Shown here: positions 1 through 7,171 of the stretch, one piece after another
Position numbering within the stretch: position 1 is the first letter of the stretch
Layout: the number at the start of each line of letters is the position of its first letter
NCBI GenBank assembly: GCA_035380045.1
Contig: DAOSWM010000077.1
Location: 1 to 11,675 of the forward strand
From: DAOSWM01 sp035380045
GTDB lineage: Bacteria; Bacteroidota; Bacteroidia; Bacteroidales; Tenuifilaceae
Direction of reading: 5' to 3'
DNA: 11,675 nt
Translations under genes and position numbers: made by a program
Notes under the pieces: model-generated
Database searches by the model: none
What the model was told of the DNA's origin: nothing
Seen by the model: only the letters and a program-made list of their open reading frames with translations

Positions 1-156
1 ATTTACAATTCCGGCAGCCTGAATTCCATTCAGAACTTTTGTGGTGTTGATGATACCGGCTGCCTGAACTCCGTTGGTAATTCCTCCAACTGTATTCGAT
101 ATTCCGGCTAGTTGACAAAGCCCCGCATCCTCGCGAACAATGTTCGAAATTCCGGC
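1..156 (-). repeat. Coding repeats, AGIxN motif, period 15-16 residues
   Basis: Residues 284-335 of the STN protein contain AGISN, AGISN, AGIIN and AGIVN spaced 16, 16 and 15 residues apart, with GVQA/GIQA before the later copies. At DNA level the copies near 11-36 and 55-80 are clearly alike. The array continues past the left edge, so copy number is unknown. It is a protein-level repeat, not a mobile element or CRISPR. Confidence 0.8.
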
Positions 157-1005
157 AACCTCAAACTTTTTCACACCCTGAACGTAACCAACAGTCATGT
201 TGAATGAGAAATCATTTACTGTATTTCCTGAAAGGAATCGGTTTGTGCTGAGGTAAGGAGCGGCTGAAAATTGGGTTTTGCTAAAAATTGTATCTGAAAT
301 ATTGCGAGCATTCGCAAGCAGATCATCATTAACTAACCATTCGGGGAGTTTAATATCTTCAAATTCTTCCTCCCGTTGTTCTTCCTTTGGCGAAACCAGA
401 ATTGGTATTTGGTCAGGAATTTCATTCGTTTTCAGCTCAATGTTTACAAAGTTCGATTTGCTTGCAATGGGTGCGATTAGCGTATCGGAATAACCAAACT
501 TACTAACTTTCAAGTCTGAAGCATTCTCATCCTTTGGAATTTCAAGCCGAAAGTATCCGTACTCATCGGTTGTTGCTGCAACTTTCTGCTCTTTGCTGTA
601 AACTGTTGCCTCGGTTAGCTTCTCACCGGTTTGGGAGTCGTAAAGATATCCTTCAACTACAACCTCTTTCTTAGAATCATTTTGCTGTGCGAGGGTGTTT
701 TTTTGAAGAATTACGTATTTTCCTCTTACCTTATATTTTATGTTTTCCTCAAAAAGTAAATTAAGAACAAATCGTACCGATTGATTTTCAACTTTTAAAC
801 TAGTTTTTGTTGATGAATTAACAACTTCGGGACTGTACGAAAAAACGAATCCGGCTTGATGCGAAATTTCGGTTAGAATGTACTGTACTGTTTCGTTGGA
901 AACGGAAATTGTAACCTGTCGCTCCAGAATTGGAATGCTGTTTTCCTCTGCTTTTATGCAAAAGCAAAACAATGAAAGAAAGAGTATCAAAGCGAATCTT
1001 CTCAT
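1..1005 (-). CDS. STN and carboxypeptidase-regulatory-like domain protein with AGIxN repeats (C-terminus cut by window edge)
   Basis: Translating the complement from ATG at 1005 gives 335 open codons with no stop before base 1, so the C-terminus is missing. Visible order: signal peptide (about residues 1-19), an STN (secretin/TonB N-terminal) domain around 29-102, a carboxypeptidase-regulatory-like beta-sandwich around 116-193 (EGYLYDSQTGEKL...TDEYGYFRL), an acidic linker, then from about 284 repeats of 15-16 residues with core AGIxN and GVQ/GIQ before it. In known systems the periplasmic STN domain contacts a FecR anti-sigma factor. The ATG overlaps the fecR stop as ATGA, so translation is probably coupled. 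No TonB plug domain appears in the visible part. The repeats resemble surface repeats of the LA_2272 kind (recalled name, not checked). I infer an outer-membrane or surface sensor; its ligand is unknown. Confidence 0.85.
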   Translation of the reverse strand, partial: MRRFALILFLSLFCFCIKAEENSIPILERQVTISVSNETVQYILTEISHQAGFVFSYSPEVVNSSTKTSLKVENQSVRFVLNLLFEENIKYKVRGKYVILQKNTLAQQNDSKKEVVVEGYLYDSQTGEKLTEATVYSKEQKVAATTDEYGYFRLEIPKDENASDLKVSKFGYSDTLIAPIASKSNFVNIELKTNEIPDQIPILVSPKEEQREEEFEDIKLPEWLVNDDLLANARNISDTIFSKTQFSAAPYLSTNRFLSGNTVNDFSFNMTVGYVQGVKKFEVAGISNIVREDAGLCQLAGISNTVGGITNGVQAAGIINTTKVLNGIQAAGIVN

Positions 1006-2039
1006 TGCTGATCGGTGTTGGAGCACGAATCGCCCTCAATAATAAATTTATTATCCGCTTCGCGGAGCTGCAGATTCAGCGTTTCTGCAATAATACTCAG
1101 TACAATATTAATCTCTTCGTTCTCAAATGTCACAGTTATGGTGCAATCCCTCAGCGAGTCATTCTGCAGAGCAATATCAACTCCATAAACATTGCTGAGT
1201 TGCTGGATTGCTTCTGAAAGTCGGGTATTCTGAAAAACGAAAATTCTGTTTACATACGAAATTGTATTTCCTTCCTCCTGAGATTTCTTTTTGAATGTGC
1301 GTGAGTTTTTACTGTAAATTCCGGTTTCGCCTTCCTTCAACGAAATTCCTTCGTTCTCCTTGGTAAAGAACATTACCTCTCCGGTTTTAACAAAAACTTC
1401 TACAACTGTATCGCTATCAAATGCTTTTATATTGAACGATGTCCCGATATCCTCAATGAAAGTTCCTTCAGCCTCAACAATAAACGGTTTTTCATCAACA
1501 TGCTTAACATCAAAAAATGCTTCACCTTCGAGTTTCACTTCCCTCTTTTTTCGTCCGTATGCCTTTGAGTAGGTGATTTTACTATTCCGGTTTAGGAAAA
1601 CTGTTGAGCTATCCTCCAGCTGTTTGCTAACAATACTATCGTTGCTTGCCAGCGCAATAACTTGGGTTGATTCAATAACAGGAGTAAACAGATATCTGAA
1701 AAGTGCAAACGAAACTCCGGTGGCAATTAAAATTACTGCAGCAACTTTAGCAAGGGTTGGAATATTAAAGCTGATTATTTTCCCCTTTGGTTCCTCCTTT
1801 TTGCTTTCAGATTTCTTCATCTGCGATTGAACCTTGCTCCACGCATTGTCAACATCAACCCTGATAATGCGGTGAGAGGAAATAGTTTTGCTATTAATAA
1901 ACTGAATATCTCCAAAATACTTTCTATTCTCCTCCGATTGGTCCATCCAACTGTTGAGCAACTCCACTTCCTGATCTGACGCCTCGTTGGCCAGGAAACG
2001 GACAATAATTTGGTCGATATTTAGGTTCTCTCTGCTCAA
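1002..2039 (-). CDS. FecR-family anti-sigma factor
   Basis: This 345-residue protein has the full FecR layout: a cytoplasmic N-terminal helical region (about 8-45) that would bind the sigma factor, one transmembrane helix at about 95-118, a periplasmic FecR domain (about 125-240, with the typical REVKLEGEAFFDV at 166-178 and the GTSFNI motif near 199-204), and a C-terminal STN-like DUF4974 domain (about 261-340). It should hold the upstream sigma factor inactive until the STN protein signals. The only sensible start is TTG at 2039, preceded by AAAGAG; the next in-frame ATG is residue 32, which would remove most of the sigma-binding region. It lies 6 bases after the sigma stop, in the same frame, and overlaps the next gene by 4 bases. 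The exact signal is not deducible. Confidence 0.9.
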   Translation of the reverse strand: MSRENLNIDQIIVRFLANEASDQEVELLNSWMDQSEENRKYFGDIQFINSKTISSHRIIRVDVDNAWSKVQSQMKKSESKKEEPKGKIISFNIPTLAKVAAVILIATGVSFALFRYLFTPVIESTQVIALASNDSIVSKQLEDSSTVFLNRNSKITYSKAYGRKKREVKLEGEAFFDVKHVDEKPFIVEAEGTFIEDIGTSFNIKAFDSDTVVEVFVKTGEVMFFTKENEGISLKEGETGIYSKNSRTFKKKSQEEGNTISYVNRIFVFQNTRLSEAIQQLSNVYGVDIALQNDSLRDCTITVTFENEEINIVLSIIAETLNLQLREADNKFIIEGDSCSNTDQQ

Positions 2040-2045
2040 CTCTTT

Positions 2046-2621
2046 CTAATTTCGAAGCATTAACAGCCATATTATTAATGGCAAATATTCTTTCAAATTT
2101 TCTCTCAGCGTTTTCAACGCTTTAATCATGTGGTTTTCCACGGTTTTTACAGAAATTCCCAGCTGTTCGGCAATTTCCTTGTAGGTTAAATTTTCGTATC
2201 GACTGAGTTTGAAAACCATTCTGCATTGTTGCGGCAGCAATTCAATGGCATCTTTCATCAAATTTTCCAGCTCGTTCTCAACGACTCTTTCCGAAGCGTC
2301 GCCGCTATAAAGGTTGGCTTGCGATTTGTAATGGCTGCCGTACTCGCTGCGTACCTTGTTGTGCTTAATCCTGTTCAGGCATCCATTGTAAACCGATCGG
2401 TACAGGTACGATTTCATCGAAGTATGAATTTCGATCTGATCTCGTTTCTCCCAAACAGTTAAAAATGCGCTTTGAACCATCTCTTCTGCCTCGTCGATAT
2501 CATTCAAAAATGTGTTGGCATAGTTGCACAAACGTTCGTAGTAGGTTCTGAAAATTTCTTCGAAAACCTTCTCGTCGCCGTTTCGCAATCCAACCAGAAT
2601 ATCTTTTTCAGTGGGTTCCAA
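2046..2621 (-). CDS. ECF RNA polymerase sigma-70 factor (Bacteroidota type)
   Basis: This 191-residue protein carries sigma region 2 at about 20-90 (FEEIFRTYYERLCNYA...DEAEEMVQSAFLTVWEKR, the core and -10 recognition helices) and region 4 at about 120-176 (LPQQCRMVFKLSR, then the helix-turn-helix LTYKEIAEQLGISVKTVENHM). Length and order fit the ECF group expanded in Bacteroidota. It would direct RNA polymerase to its own cassette and to target genes elsewhere, under FecR control. The start is TTG at 2621: no in-frame ATG, GTG or CTG exists between it and the upstream TAG at 2640-2642, and the first internal ATG (residue 48) would cut region 2. The C-terminus ends in a hydrophobic stretch, LPLIIWLLMLRN, not needed for sigma activity. 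An out-of-frame ATG at 2628 starts a six-codon ORF over the TTG. Confidence 0.92.
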   Translation of the reverse strand: MEPTEKDILVGLRNGDEKVFEEIFRTYYERLCNYANTFLNDIDEAEEMVQSAFLTVWEKRDQIEIHTSMKSYLYRSVYNGCLNRIKHNKVRSEYGSHYKSQANLYSGDASERVVENELENLMKDAIELLPQQCRMVFKLSRYENLTYKEIAEQLGISVKTVENHMIKALKTLRENLKEYLPLIIWLLMLRN

Positions 2622-2668
2622 GCACCATTTAGTTTGATGCTAAAGATACCTAAACGGCACATACCTTG

Positions 2669-2701
2669 CAAGTTTATCTTTCTCATTCATTAAAATGACA
2701 A
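2669..2701 (-). promoter_or_regulatory. Possible promoter of the sigma/FecR/STN cassette
   Basis: On the minus strand TAAACTTG (2676-2669) matches the Bacteroidota -7 element TAnnTTTG at all but one defined base. A TTG lies at 2701-2699, 22 bases upstream, slightly beyond the usual spacing. Transcription would begin about 30-45 bases before the TTG start codon. The match is weak and the region is AT-rich, so chance is a real possibility. The cassette may also use its own ECF promoter, which I cannot recognise. Confidence 0.25.
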
Positions 2702-2820
2702 CTAACTATAAACTTACCCCTAGTCCATTTTACTGTTAATATAAAATGTAACTTTAAAGCCCATGTAATAATCAGAATATCAAGAATATACATTTAATTA
2801 ATGAAAAAAACAGCCATTTT

Positions 2821-2855
2821 TTTGTCCTACTTCAACCTATTTATTAATACCTTTG
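2821..2855 (+). promoter_or_regulatory. Probable promoter for the aroA-like gene
   Basis: TACCTTTG at 2848-2855 is an exact match to the Bacteroidota -7 consensus TAnnTTTG, with TTTG at 2821-2824 as a -33 candidate 23 bases upstream (a little longer than usual). The expected leader is about 25 bases. The remainder of the divergent spacer 2622-2887 shows no further clear element. Confidence 0.4.
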
Positions 2856-2887
2856 GGTGTTGTTGGGACTACACAAAATTTTAAAAT

Positions 2888-4132
2888 ATGCTTACTTATA
2901 CTATTAATAAAAAGGATAAATCATTATCCGGTGAGGTTACTTTGGCTCCATGCAGAAGCATCAGCAATCGGTCGCTGGTGATAAAAGCAATTAAAAGTTC
3001 AAAGTCTGAAATTAAAGCCATGTCGGATAAGGATGCCAAACGGATTATCGACAAATCGGTTCGAAAAGGGAAAGTTCCCCTCGACAAGGGCGAGCCCCTG
3101 AAGGCAATAAGGTTTCTTCGTGCTTTCTTCTCATTTTTTGGAGGCGAGTGGATTATTACTGGGTCAGACGAGATGTACAAGCGGCCAGTTGGCGATGTTA
3201 TCAAAATCCTGCAGGAGCAGGGTTTCAACATCAAGTACCTTGAGCGCAGCGGGTTTCCCCCTCTTAAAATAATTGGGAAAGGATTTAAGGGAAATATCAC
3301 TCGTGTTGACGCATCAATTAGCAGCGAGTTTATAAATACGTCCTTGCTTTTTGCGCAGTCGTTGCCCAAAGATGATTTAATTGAACTTAAGGATAGCATA
3401 ATAAAATCGCCGTTTATATTTCAAACCATTCGTCTTTTCAGCTACCTGGGCGTTAACTCAACCTGGGAGCGTGACGAGGTGCTAACCGAGTACGAGCTGA
3501 ACGATGGCTCTGAGATGTCGGTTGAGGGCGATTGGACCTCGGCCAGCTATTGGTTCCAAATGGTTGCACTTGCAAAGAAGGCTGAAATAATGGTTAAGGG
3601 ACTTAACTCCGAAAGCATACAGGGCGATGCCATTGTTAAGGATATATTTACACAACTTGGAGTAAATACCGAAGTTACTGCTGATGGTTTAGTTTTAAAG
3701 AAAGCGAAGCCAAAAATCAAAAATTTAGAGTACGACTTCTCCAATAATCCCGATATTGTACCAACCGTTGCTGTTACCTGTGTGGCCTTGGGGATTCCAT
3801 TCCGCTTTTCGGGTGTTGAATCGTTAAGGCATAAGGACTCCGATAGGCTCATGGCTATTCAAACCCAAATGGCCCTTTTGGGAGCTAAAGTTACCTTCGA
3901 AAAAATGGGAGAATTTGAAACCATGATTTTTAATGGCACTGCAAAGGGATTTGGCAAGAAAGCGCCGGCTCTGAACTCCTTTAACGATCATCGAATCGTT
4001 ATGGCTCTCGCTCCATTGTCGTTGCTGGTTCCCGACCTTACAATTGAAAATCCGAAGGTTACAGCGAAGTCGTATCCATGTTACTGGGAGGATATGAAGA
4101 AGGTTGGGTTTAATTTTGAACAAACAGTTTAG
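2888..4132 (+). CDS. aroA: AroA (EPSP synthase) family protein with non-canonical active-site motifs
   Basis: At 414 residues this aligns by eye over its whole length with 3-phosphoshikimate 1-carboxyvinyltransferase, which joins PEP to shikimate-3-phosphate in the cytoplasm. Kept features include SISNR (24-28), the RP pair after the first glycine-rich loop (99-100), GFPPLKI (122-128), DWTSASYW (215-222), NPDIVPT (287-293, containing the D313 equivalent), DHR (367-369) and AKSYP (393-397). Differences from the canonical enzyme (E. coli numbering): K22 becomes R23; the near-invariant NAGTAMR loop reads GEPLKAIR (68-75), losing G96 and T97; SSQ becomes SSE (145-147); Y200 becomes F176; KE-T-DR becomes KDSDR (316-320), so E341 is Asp. 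The frame is intact, so this is not a broken gene. It stands alone, without other aro genes. It may be a divergent EPSP synthase or a paralogue with another reaction; family confident, activity not. Confidence 0.85.
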   Translation: MLTYTINKKDKSLSGEVTLAPCRSISNRSLVIKAIKSSKSEIKAMSDKDAKRIIDKSVRKGKVPLDKGEPLKAIRFLRAFFSFFGGEWIITGSDEMYKRPVGDVIKILQEQGFNIKYLERSGFPPLKIIGKGFKGNITRVDASISSEFINTSLLFAQSLPKDDLIELKDSIIKSPFIFQTIRLFSYLGVNSTWERDEVLTEYELNDGSEMSVEGDWTSASYWFQMVALAKKAEIMVKGLNSESIQGDAIVKDIFTQLGVNTEVTADGLVLKKAKPKIKNLEYDFSNNPDIVPTVAVTCVALGIPFRFSGVESLRHKDSDRLMAIQTQMALLGAKVTFEKMGEFETMIFNGTAKGFGKKAPALNSFNDHRIVMALAPLSLLVPDLTIENPKVTAKSYPCYWEDMKKVGFNFEQTV

Positions 4133-4152
4133 TTGAGTTCACCCGAATATTC

Positions 4153-4188
4153 AAACGCCTACTTTTTTAAAAACCAAAGTGGGCGTTT
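4153..4188 (+). terminator. Hairpin terminator after the aroA-like gene
   Basis: Arms 4153-4165 and 4176-4188 form 13 pairs (one T-G wobble) around a 10-base loop, 20 bases after the stop codon. The stem begins with AAACGCC and closes with GGCGTTT. There is no proper T-tract after it (TTTACTGTTATA), so termination may be partial or the hairpin may act mainly as a 3' end stabiliser. Confidence 0.6.
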
Positions 4189-4255
4189 ACTGTTATATAG
4201 TGTACTGCTCAAAAAAAACGAGAATACATTTTATATCTAATTAATAAATGAATTA

Positions 4256-5443
4256 ATGGTAACTTTTGACAATACACAAGTGGCTTTTGCCGTCAATTCC
4301 AATGCCGATTTAAGGAGGGCTCGCTTGCTTTTCTCATCCATTTCGTGGCCATTAATGGTTAAGGTTGGTGAATTTCTGCTAAAAATTGCCACGTCCCTTC
4401 ATATCCCGATTTCGTGGGCCATTAAGCCCACAATTTTTCGTCAGTTTGTAGGAGGTGAAACCCTGCCTGAGTGTGCTGCGGCAGTTAACAAGTTGAGTCA
4501 ATCCGGAGTGAAGTCAATCCTCGATTATTCTGTTGAAGGCAAAAACACAGAGGAAGAGAGAGAGAATGCTATGCTAGAAATACACGAATCAATTTTACAC
4601 GCCTCTCAGAACCCTGATATTCCGTTCGCCGTTTTTAAACCATCCGGTATTGCCGATACAATGGTTCTTGAAAAGGTGAGTTGCAAACAAGAGCTGACTT
4701 CTGACGAGCAAAAAAAATACGACAGCTTTATTCGTCGGGTCGAAACGCTATGCGAGGCTGCTAGCAATTCACAAACTTCAATTCTTATAGATGCAGAGGA
4801 TTCCTGGTATCAGGCTGCTATTGACAATGTTGTGGAGCAAATGATGCAAAGGTACAATAGAACTGAACCCATTGTTTTCAATACGCTTCAGATGTACCGA
4901 ACCGATAGGATGAACTACCTAATAATGGCTCACAAGAGAGCCATTGAGAGTGGCTACCTTATAGGAATGAAGTTGGTTCGTGGAGCCTACATGGAGAAGG
5001 AACGGCACCGTGCCGACGAGCAAGGGTACATTTCTCCAATTCATGAAACCAAAGCAGATACCGACAGGGACTTCAACGAGGCGGTGAAGTATTGTATTGC
5101 CAACATCGATACAATTTCGTTGTTTTGTGGTACCCACAACGAGGATAGCGTTGCTTACGCAACAATGCTCATGGAAAGGAATCAGGTTAAGCCAACAGAC
5201 AAACGCATATTTTTCTCCCAACTTTTTGGCATGAGCGACAATATTTCCTTTAACTTAGCTGCCAGCGAGTATAATGTTGCAAAGTATATTCCTTACGGTC
5301 CGGTAAACGAGGTTCTGCCTTATTTAATTCGTCGTGCTCAGGAGAATACATCGGTTAAAGGGCAAACAGGCAGGGAACTTTCATTAATTCGTAAGGAGCT
5401 TAAACGAAGGAAAAGTTTACGAAAAACGGAACAGAAGAAATGA
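4256..5443 (+). CDS. Proline dehydrogenase (monofunctional, FAD-dependent)
   Basis: The 395-residue product matches the PRODH (beta/alpha)8 barrel fold. It oxidises proline to 1-pyrroline-5-carboxylate, passing electrons to FAD and then quinone, the first step of proline catabolism to glutamate. Recognisable motifs are FKPSG (127-131), DAEDSWYQ (179-186), NTLQMYRTDR (209-218), KLVRGAYM (229-236), QLFGMSDN (322-329) and the C-terminal PYGPVNEV...YLIRR (346-360) with the arginine pair that binds the proline carboxylate, then QTGRELSLI. There is no P5C dehydrogenase domain, so this is the short single-function form, not PutA; the P5C dehydrogenase must be elsewhere. The ATG at 4256 fits the family start. 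The stop overlaps the next ATG by four bases (ATGA), so the following membrane protein is probably co-translated. Confidence 0.93.
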   Translation: MVTFDNTQVAFAVNSNADLRRARLLFSSISWPLMVKVGEFLLKIATSLHIPISWAIKPTIFRQFVGGETLPECAAAVNKLSQSGVKSILDYSVEGKNTEEERENAMLEIHESILHASQNPDIPFAVFKPSGIADTMVLEKVSCKQELTSDEQKKYDSFIRRVETLCEAASNSQTSILIDAEDSWYQAAIDNVVEQMMQRYNRTEPIVFNTLQMYRTDRMNYLIMAHKRAIESGYLIGMKLVRGAYMEKERHRADEQGYISPIHETKADTDRDFNEAVKYCIANIDTISLFCGTHNEDSVAYATMLMERNQVKPTDKRIFFSQLFGMSDNISFNLAASEYNVAKYIPYGPVNEVLPYLIRRAQENTSVKGQTGRELSLIRKELKRRKSLRKTEQKK

Positions 5444-5922
5444 CTATTGAAAACTCCGATGCAGTAATTCGCATTCAAATGAAGAAGCGAATTTTCGCTC
5501 TGCTTATTGCAATTCCAATTGCCCTTTTTTACGCAACTAATCTGGGCGACTTCCTCCATGAACTTACCGGTGTACCCAGGCAAATTCTTTCGTTCATTTT
5601 GCTTGGGCTCTACCTATTGTTTTATGTTTACCATATAGTTGTAAAATCATCATACTTGTATTTTTGCGATGAGGAATCGCGAGTTGTAATTCGGTTCTAC
5701 TTGCTTAATCCGTTCAATTCTAAAAAAAATTCATACGAAATCCCAGAAAGACAGTTCGTTAAGTTTCGTCTCCATAAGTCGCTGTATAACCTGCGAGAGG
5801 AGATTTTTGTTTACCAAAAAATGGGTGAAACCGTAGCGCAGTATCCTCCCTTCAGCATAAAAAGCCTCACAGACTCTCAGAAGCAGAAGTTGCTGAAATC
5901 CTTGGCTTCCCATTCAAAATAA
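5440..5922 (+). CDS. Small membrane protein, two helices, unknown function
   Basis: I do not recognise the family. The 160 residues start with a short polar, partly basic segment, followed by two hydrophobic helices at about 16-34 and 47-68 and a C-terminal soluble part of about 90 residues rich in aromatic and basic residues (SSYLYFCDEESRVVIRFYLL, then a Lys/Arg-rich strand pattern). Two N-terminal helices followed by a compact beta-rich domain is the general shape of PH-like membrane domain proteins, but that is only a resemblance. The gene overlaps the proline dehydrogenase stop by 4 bases and precedes dprA by 13 bases, so all three probably share a transcript. Tight packing and normal coding character support a real gene. 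Confidence 0.75.
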   Translation: MTIENSDAVIRIQMKKRIFALLIAIPIALFYATNLGDFLHELTGVPRQILSFILLGLYLLFYVYHIVVKSSYLYFCDEESRVVIRFYLLNPFNSKKNSYEIPERQFVKFRLHKSLYNLREEIFVYQKMGETVAQYPPFSIKSLTDSQKQKLLKSLASHSK

Positions 5923-5935
5923 TAATAGCTGGGAA

Positions 5936-7060
5936 GTGGACAAAGAGCTCCTAAAATACCAGATTGCCATTGACATGATTCCAAAAATTGGAAGTGTTAA
6001 TGCAAAGAAACTTATTGCATACTGCGGAGGAGTTGAAGCCGTGTTTATGCAAACCCCACGAGCGCTAACGAAAATCCCGGGAATTGGCAAAGTTCTGGCA
6101 AACGAAATAGTTAACCAGAAAGTACTCGACAGAGCCGAACGTGAGGTTGAGTTCATCGTTAAGCATAACATAAGAACATACTTCTACCTTGATTCCGATT
6201 ACCCCAATCGACTAAAACAGTGTGAGGATTGCCCCATCGTTCTTTTTCTGAAGGGAGTTCCCGATATTGATTTAAACCAGCAAAAAATTATCAGCATAGT
6301 TGGGACAAGGAATATCACCGATTATGGGCGGGATGTTTGTGAAACGTTAATTGCCGACTTGAGCGCCAGAGGACACAAACCGATAGTAGTTAGCGGTTTA
6401 GCATATGGGGTCGATGTTTGCGCACACAGAGCCGCTCTGAAGAACGGTTTGTTAACCGTTGCTGCTTTAGGGCACGGTTTAAACACAATTTACCCCCAAT
6501 CTCACCGCTCCGTAGCCCGTGAAATTAACGCCCATGGGGCGTTGGTAACCGATTTCCCTTCGGAGTCAACCATCGATCCAAAGAACTTCATTAAGCGTAA
6601 CAGAATCATTGCAGGCCTTTCCGATGCAACAATTATTATCGAAAGCGCTGAGGAAGGAGGTTCACTCATTACGGCCGACATCGCCATTTCCTATAACCGC
6701 GAAGTTTTTGCCCTCCCGGGACAGGTAACCCAAAAATACTCAAGAGGGTGCAATATGCTTATTAAGCAGAACAAGGCTGCGCTTATCGAATCGGCTTCCG
6801 ACATTGAGTTTCAGCTTGGCTGGGAGTTACCTACAGCGAACCCTAGAGTGGTGCAGCCAACACTTTTTCACAGCCTATCCGACGATGAGAAAACTATTGT
6901 TGATGTGCTACGCGAGAATGGTTCAGAGGTTATTGATGTTATTTGTATGAAAACCAGAATGCCGGTGGCAAAGGTATCCTCAATACTTCTTAATCTCGAA
7001 TTCTCGGGGGTGGTAAAGTGTAAACCGGGGAAAGTATTCACCCTTTCAAGTGTAAAATAG
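5936..7060 (+). CDS. dprA: DNA-processing protein DprA (Smf)
   Basis: This 374-residue DprA binds incoming single-stranded DNA in the cytoplasm and loads RecA during natural transformation. The N-terminus has helix-hairpin-helix-like motifs (IPKIGSVNAKKLIAYCGG at 15-32; IPGIGKVLA at 47-55). The Rossmann-like core carries IVGTR (121-125), SGLAYGVD (153-160), RNRIIAGLSDA (221-231), GGSLIT (241-246) and FALPG (258-262). The C-terminal winged helix spans about 310-374. GTG at 5936 is chosen because it gives the usual short lead before the first helix; there is no in-frame ATG upstream and the first internal Met is residue 14, already in the first motif. It is the last gene of the run starting with proline dehydrogenase. 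A dprA gene alone does not prove competence, as it is near-universal. Confidence 0.95.
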   Translation: MDKELLKYQIAIDMIPKIGSVNAKKLIAYCGGVEAVFMQTPRALTKIPGIGKVLANEIVNQKVLDRAEREVEFIVKHNIRTYFYLDSDYPNRLKQCEDCPIVLFLKGVPDIDLNQQKIISIVGTRNITDYGRDVCETLIADLSARGHKPIVVSGLAYGVDVCAHRAALKNGLLTVAALGHGLNTIYPQSHRSVAREINAHGALVTDFPSESTIDPKNFIKRNRIIAGLSDATIIIESAEEGGSLITADIAISYNREVFALPGQVTQKYSRGCNMLIKQNKAALIESASDIEFQLGWELPTANPRVVQPTLFHSLSDDEKTIVDVLRENGSEVIDVICMKTRMPVAKVSSILLNLEFSGVVKCKPGKVFTLSSVK

Positions 7061-7069
7061 GCCGGTAAC

Positions 7070-7086
7070 GCCCAATTTTTTTGGGT
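7070..7086 (+). terminator. Weak hairpin with T-run after dprA
   Basis: GCCCAA at 7070-7075 can pair with TTGGGT at 7081-7086 (outer pair G-T) around a five-T loop, followed by ATTTT. The stem has only six pairs, so it is a minor candidate terminator; it lies 10 bases after the dprA stop. Confidence 0.35.
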
Positions 7087-7135
7087 ATTTTCCGTTCAAT
7101 GTATAAATTCATCTAGTAAGCTCCCAAACATTTAC

Positions 7136-7143
7136 TAAGTTTG
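7136..7143 (+). promoter_or_regulatory. Possible -7 element for the tatD-ansA pair
   Basis: TAAGTTTG is an exact TAnnTTTG match 28 bases before the tatD-family start codon, giving a plausible short leader. No TTG stands at the usual -33 distance (7111-7120 has none), which lowers confidence. Confidence 0.3.
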
Positions 7144-7171
7144 TCAAAAGTTTGCAAAAATACCTGATTCA

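Noticed and set aside
1..156. Regularly spaced similar DNA units that could suggest a CRISPR or satellite
   Set aside because: They are in frame within the STN protein and encode AGIxN repeats; unit length is about 45-48 bases without separate spacers.
930..1217. 95-codon open frame on the plus strand across the fecR/STN junction
   Set aside because: Antisense to two well-supported genes, with no family-like sequence.
2896..3399. 167-codon open frame on the minus strand
   Set aside because: It lies antisense inside the aroA-like gene, whose protein matches a known family over its full length; the antisense product has no recognisable features.
2888..4132. Reading the aroA-like gene as a pseudogene because of lost motifs
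   Set aside because: The frame is intact for 414 codons, the length is normal and many family motifs, including the catalytic-loop Asp and the DHR triad, are preserved.
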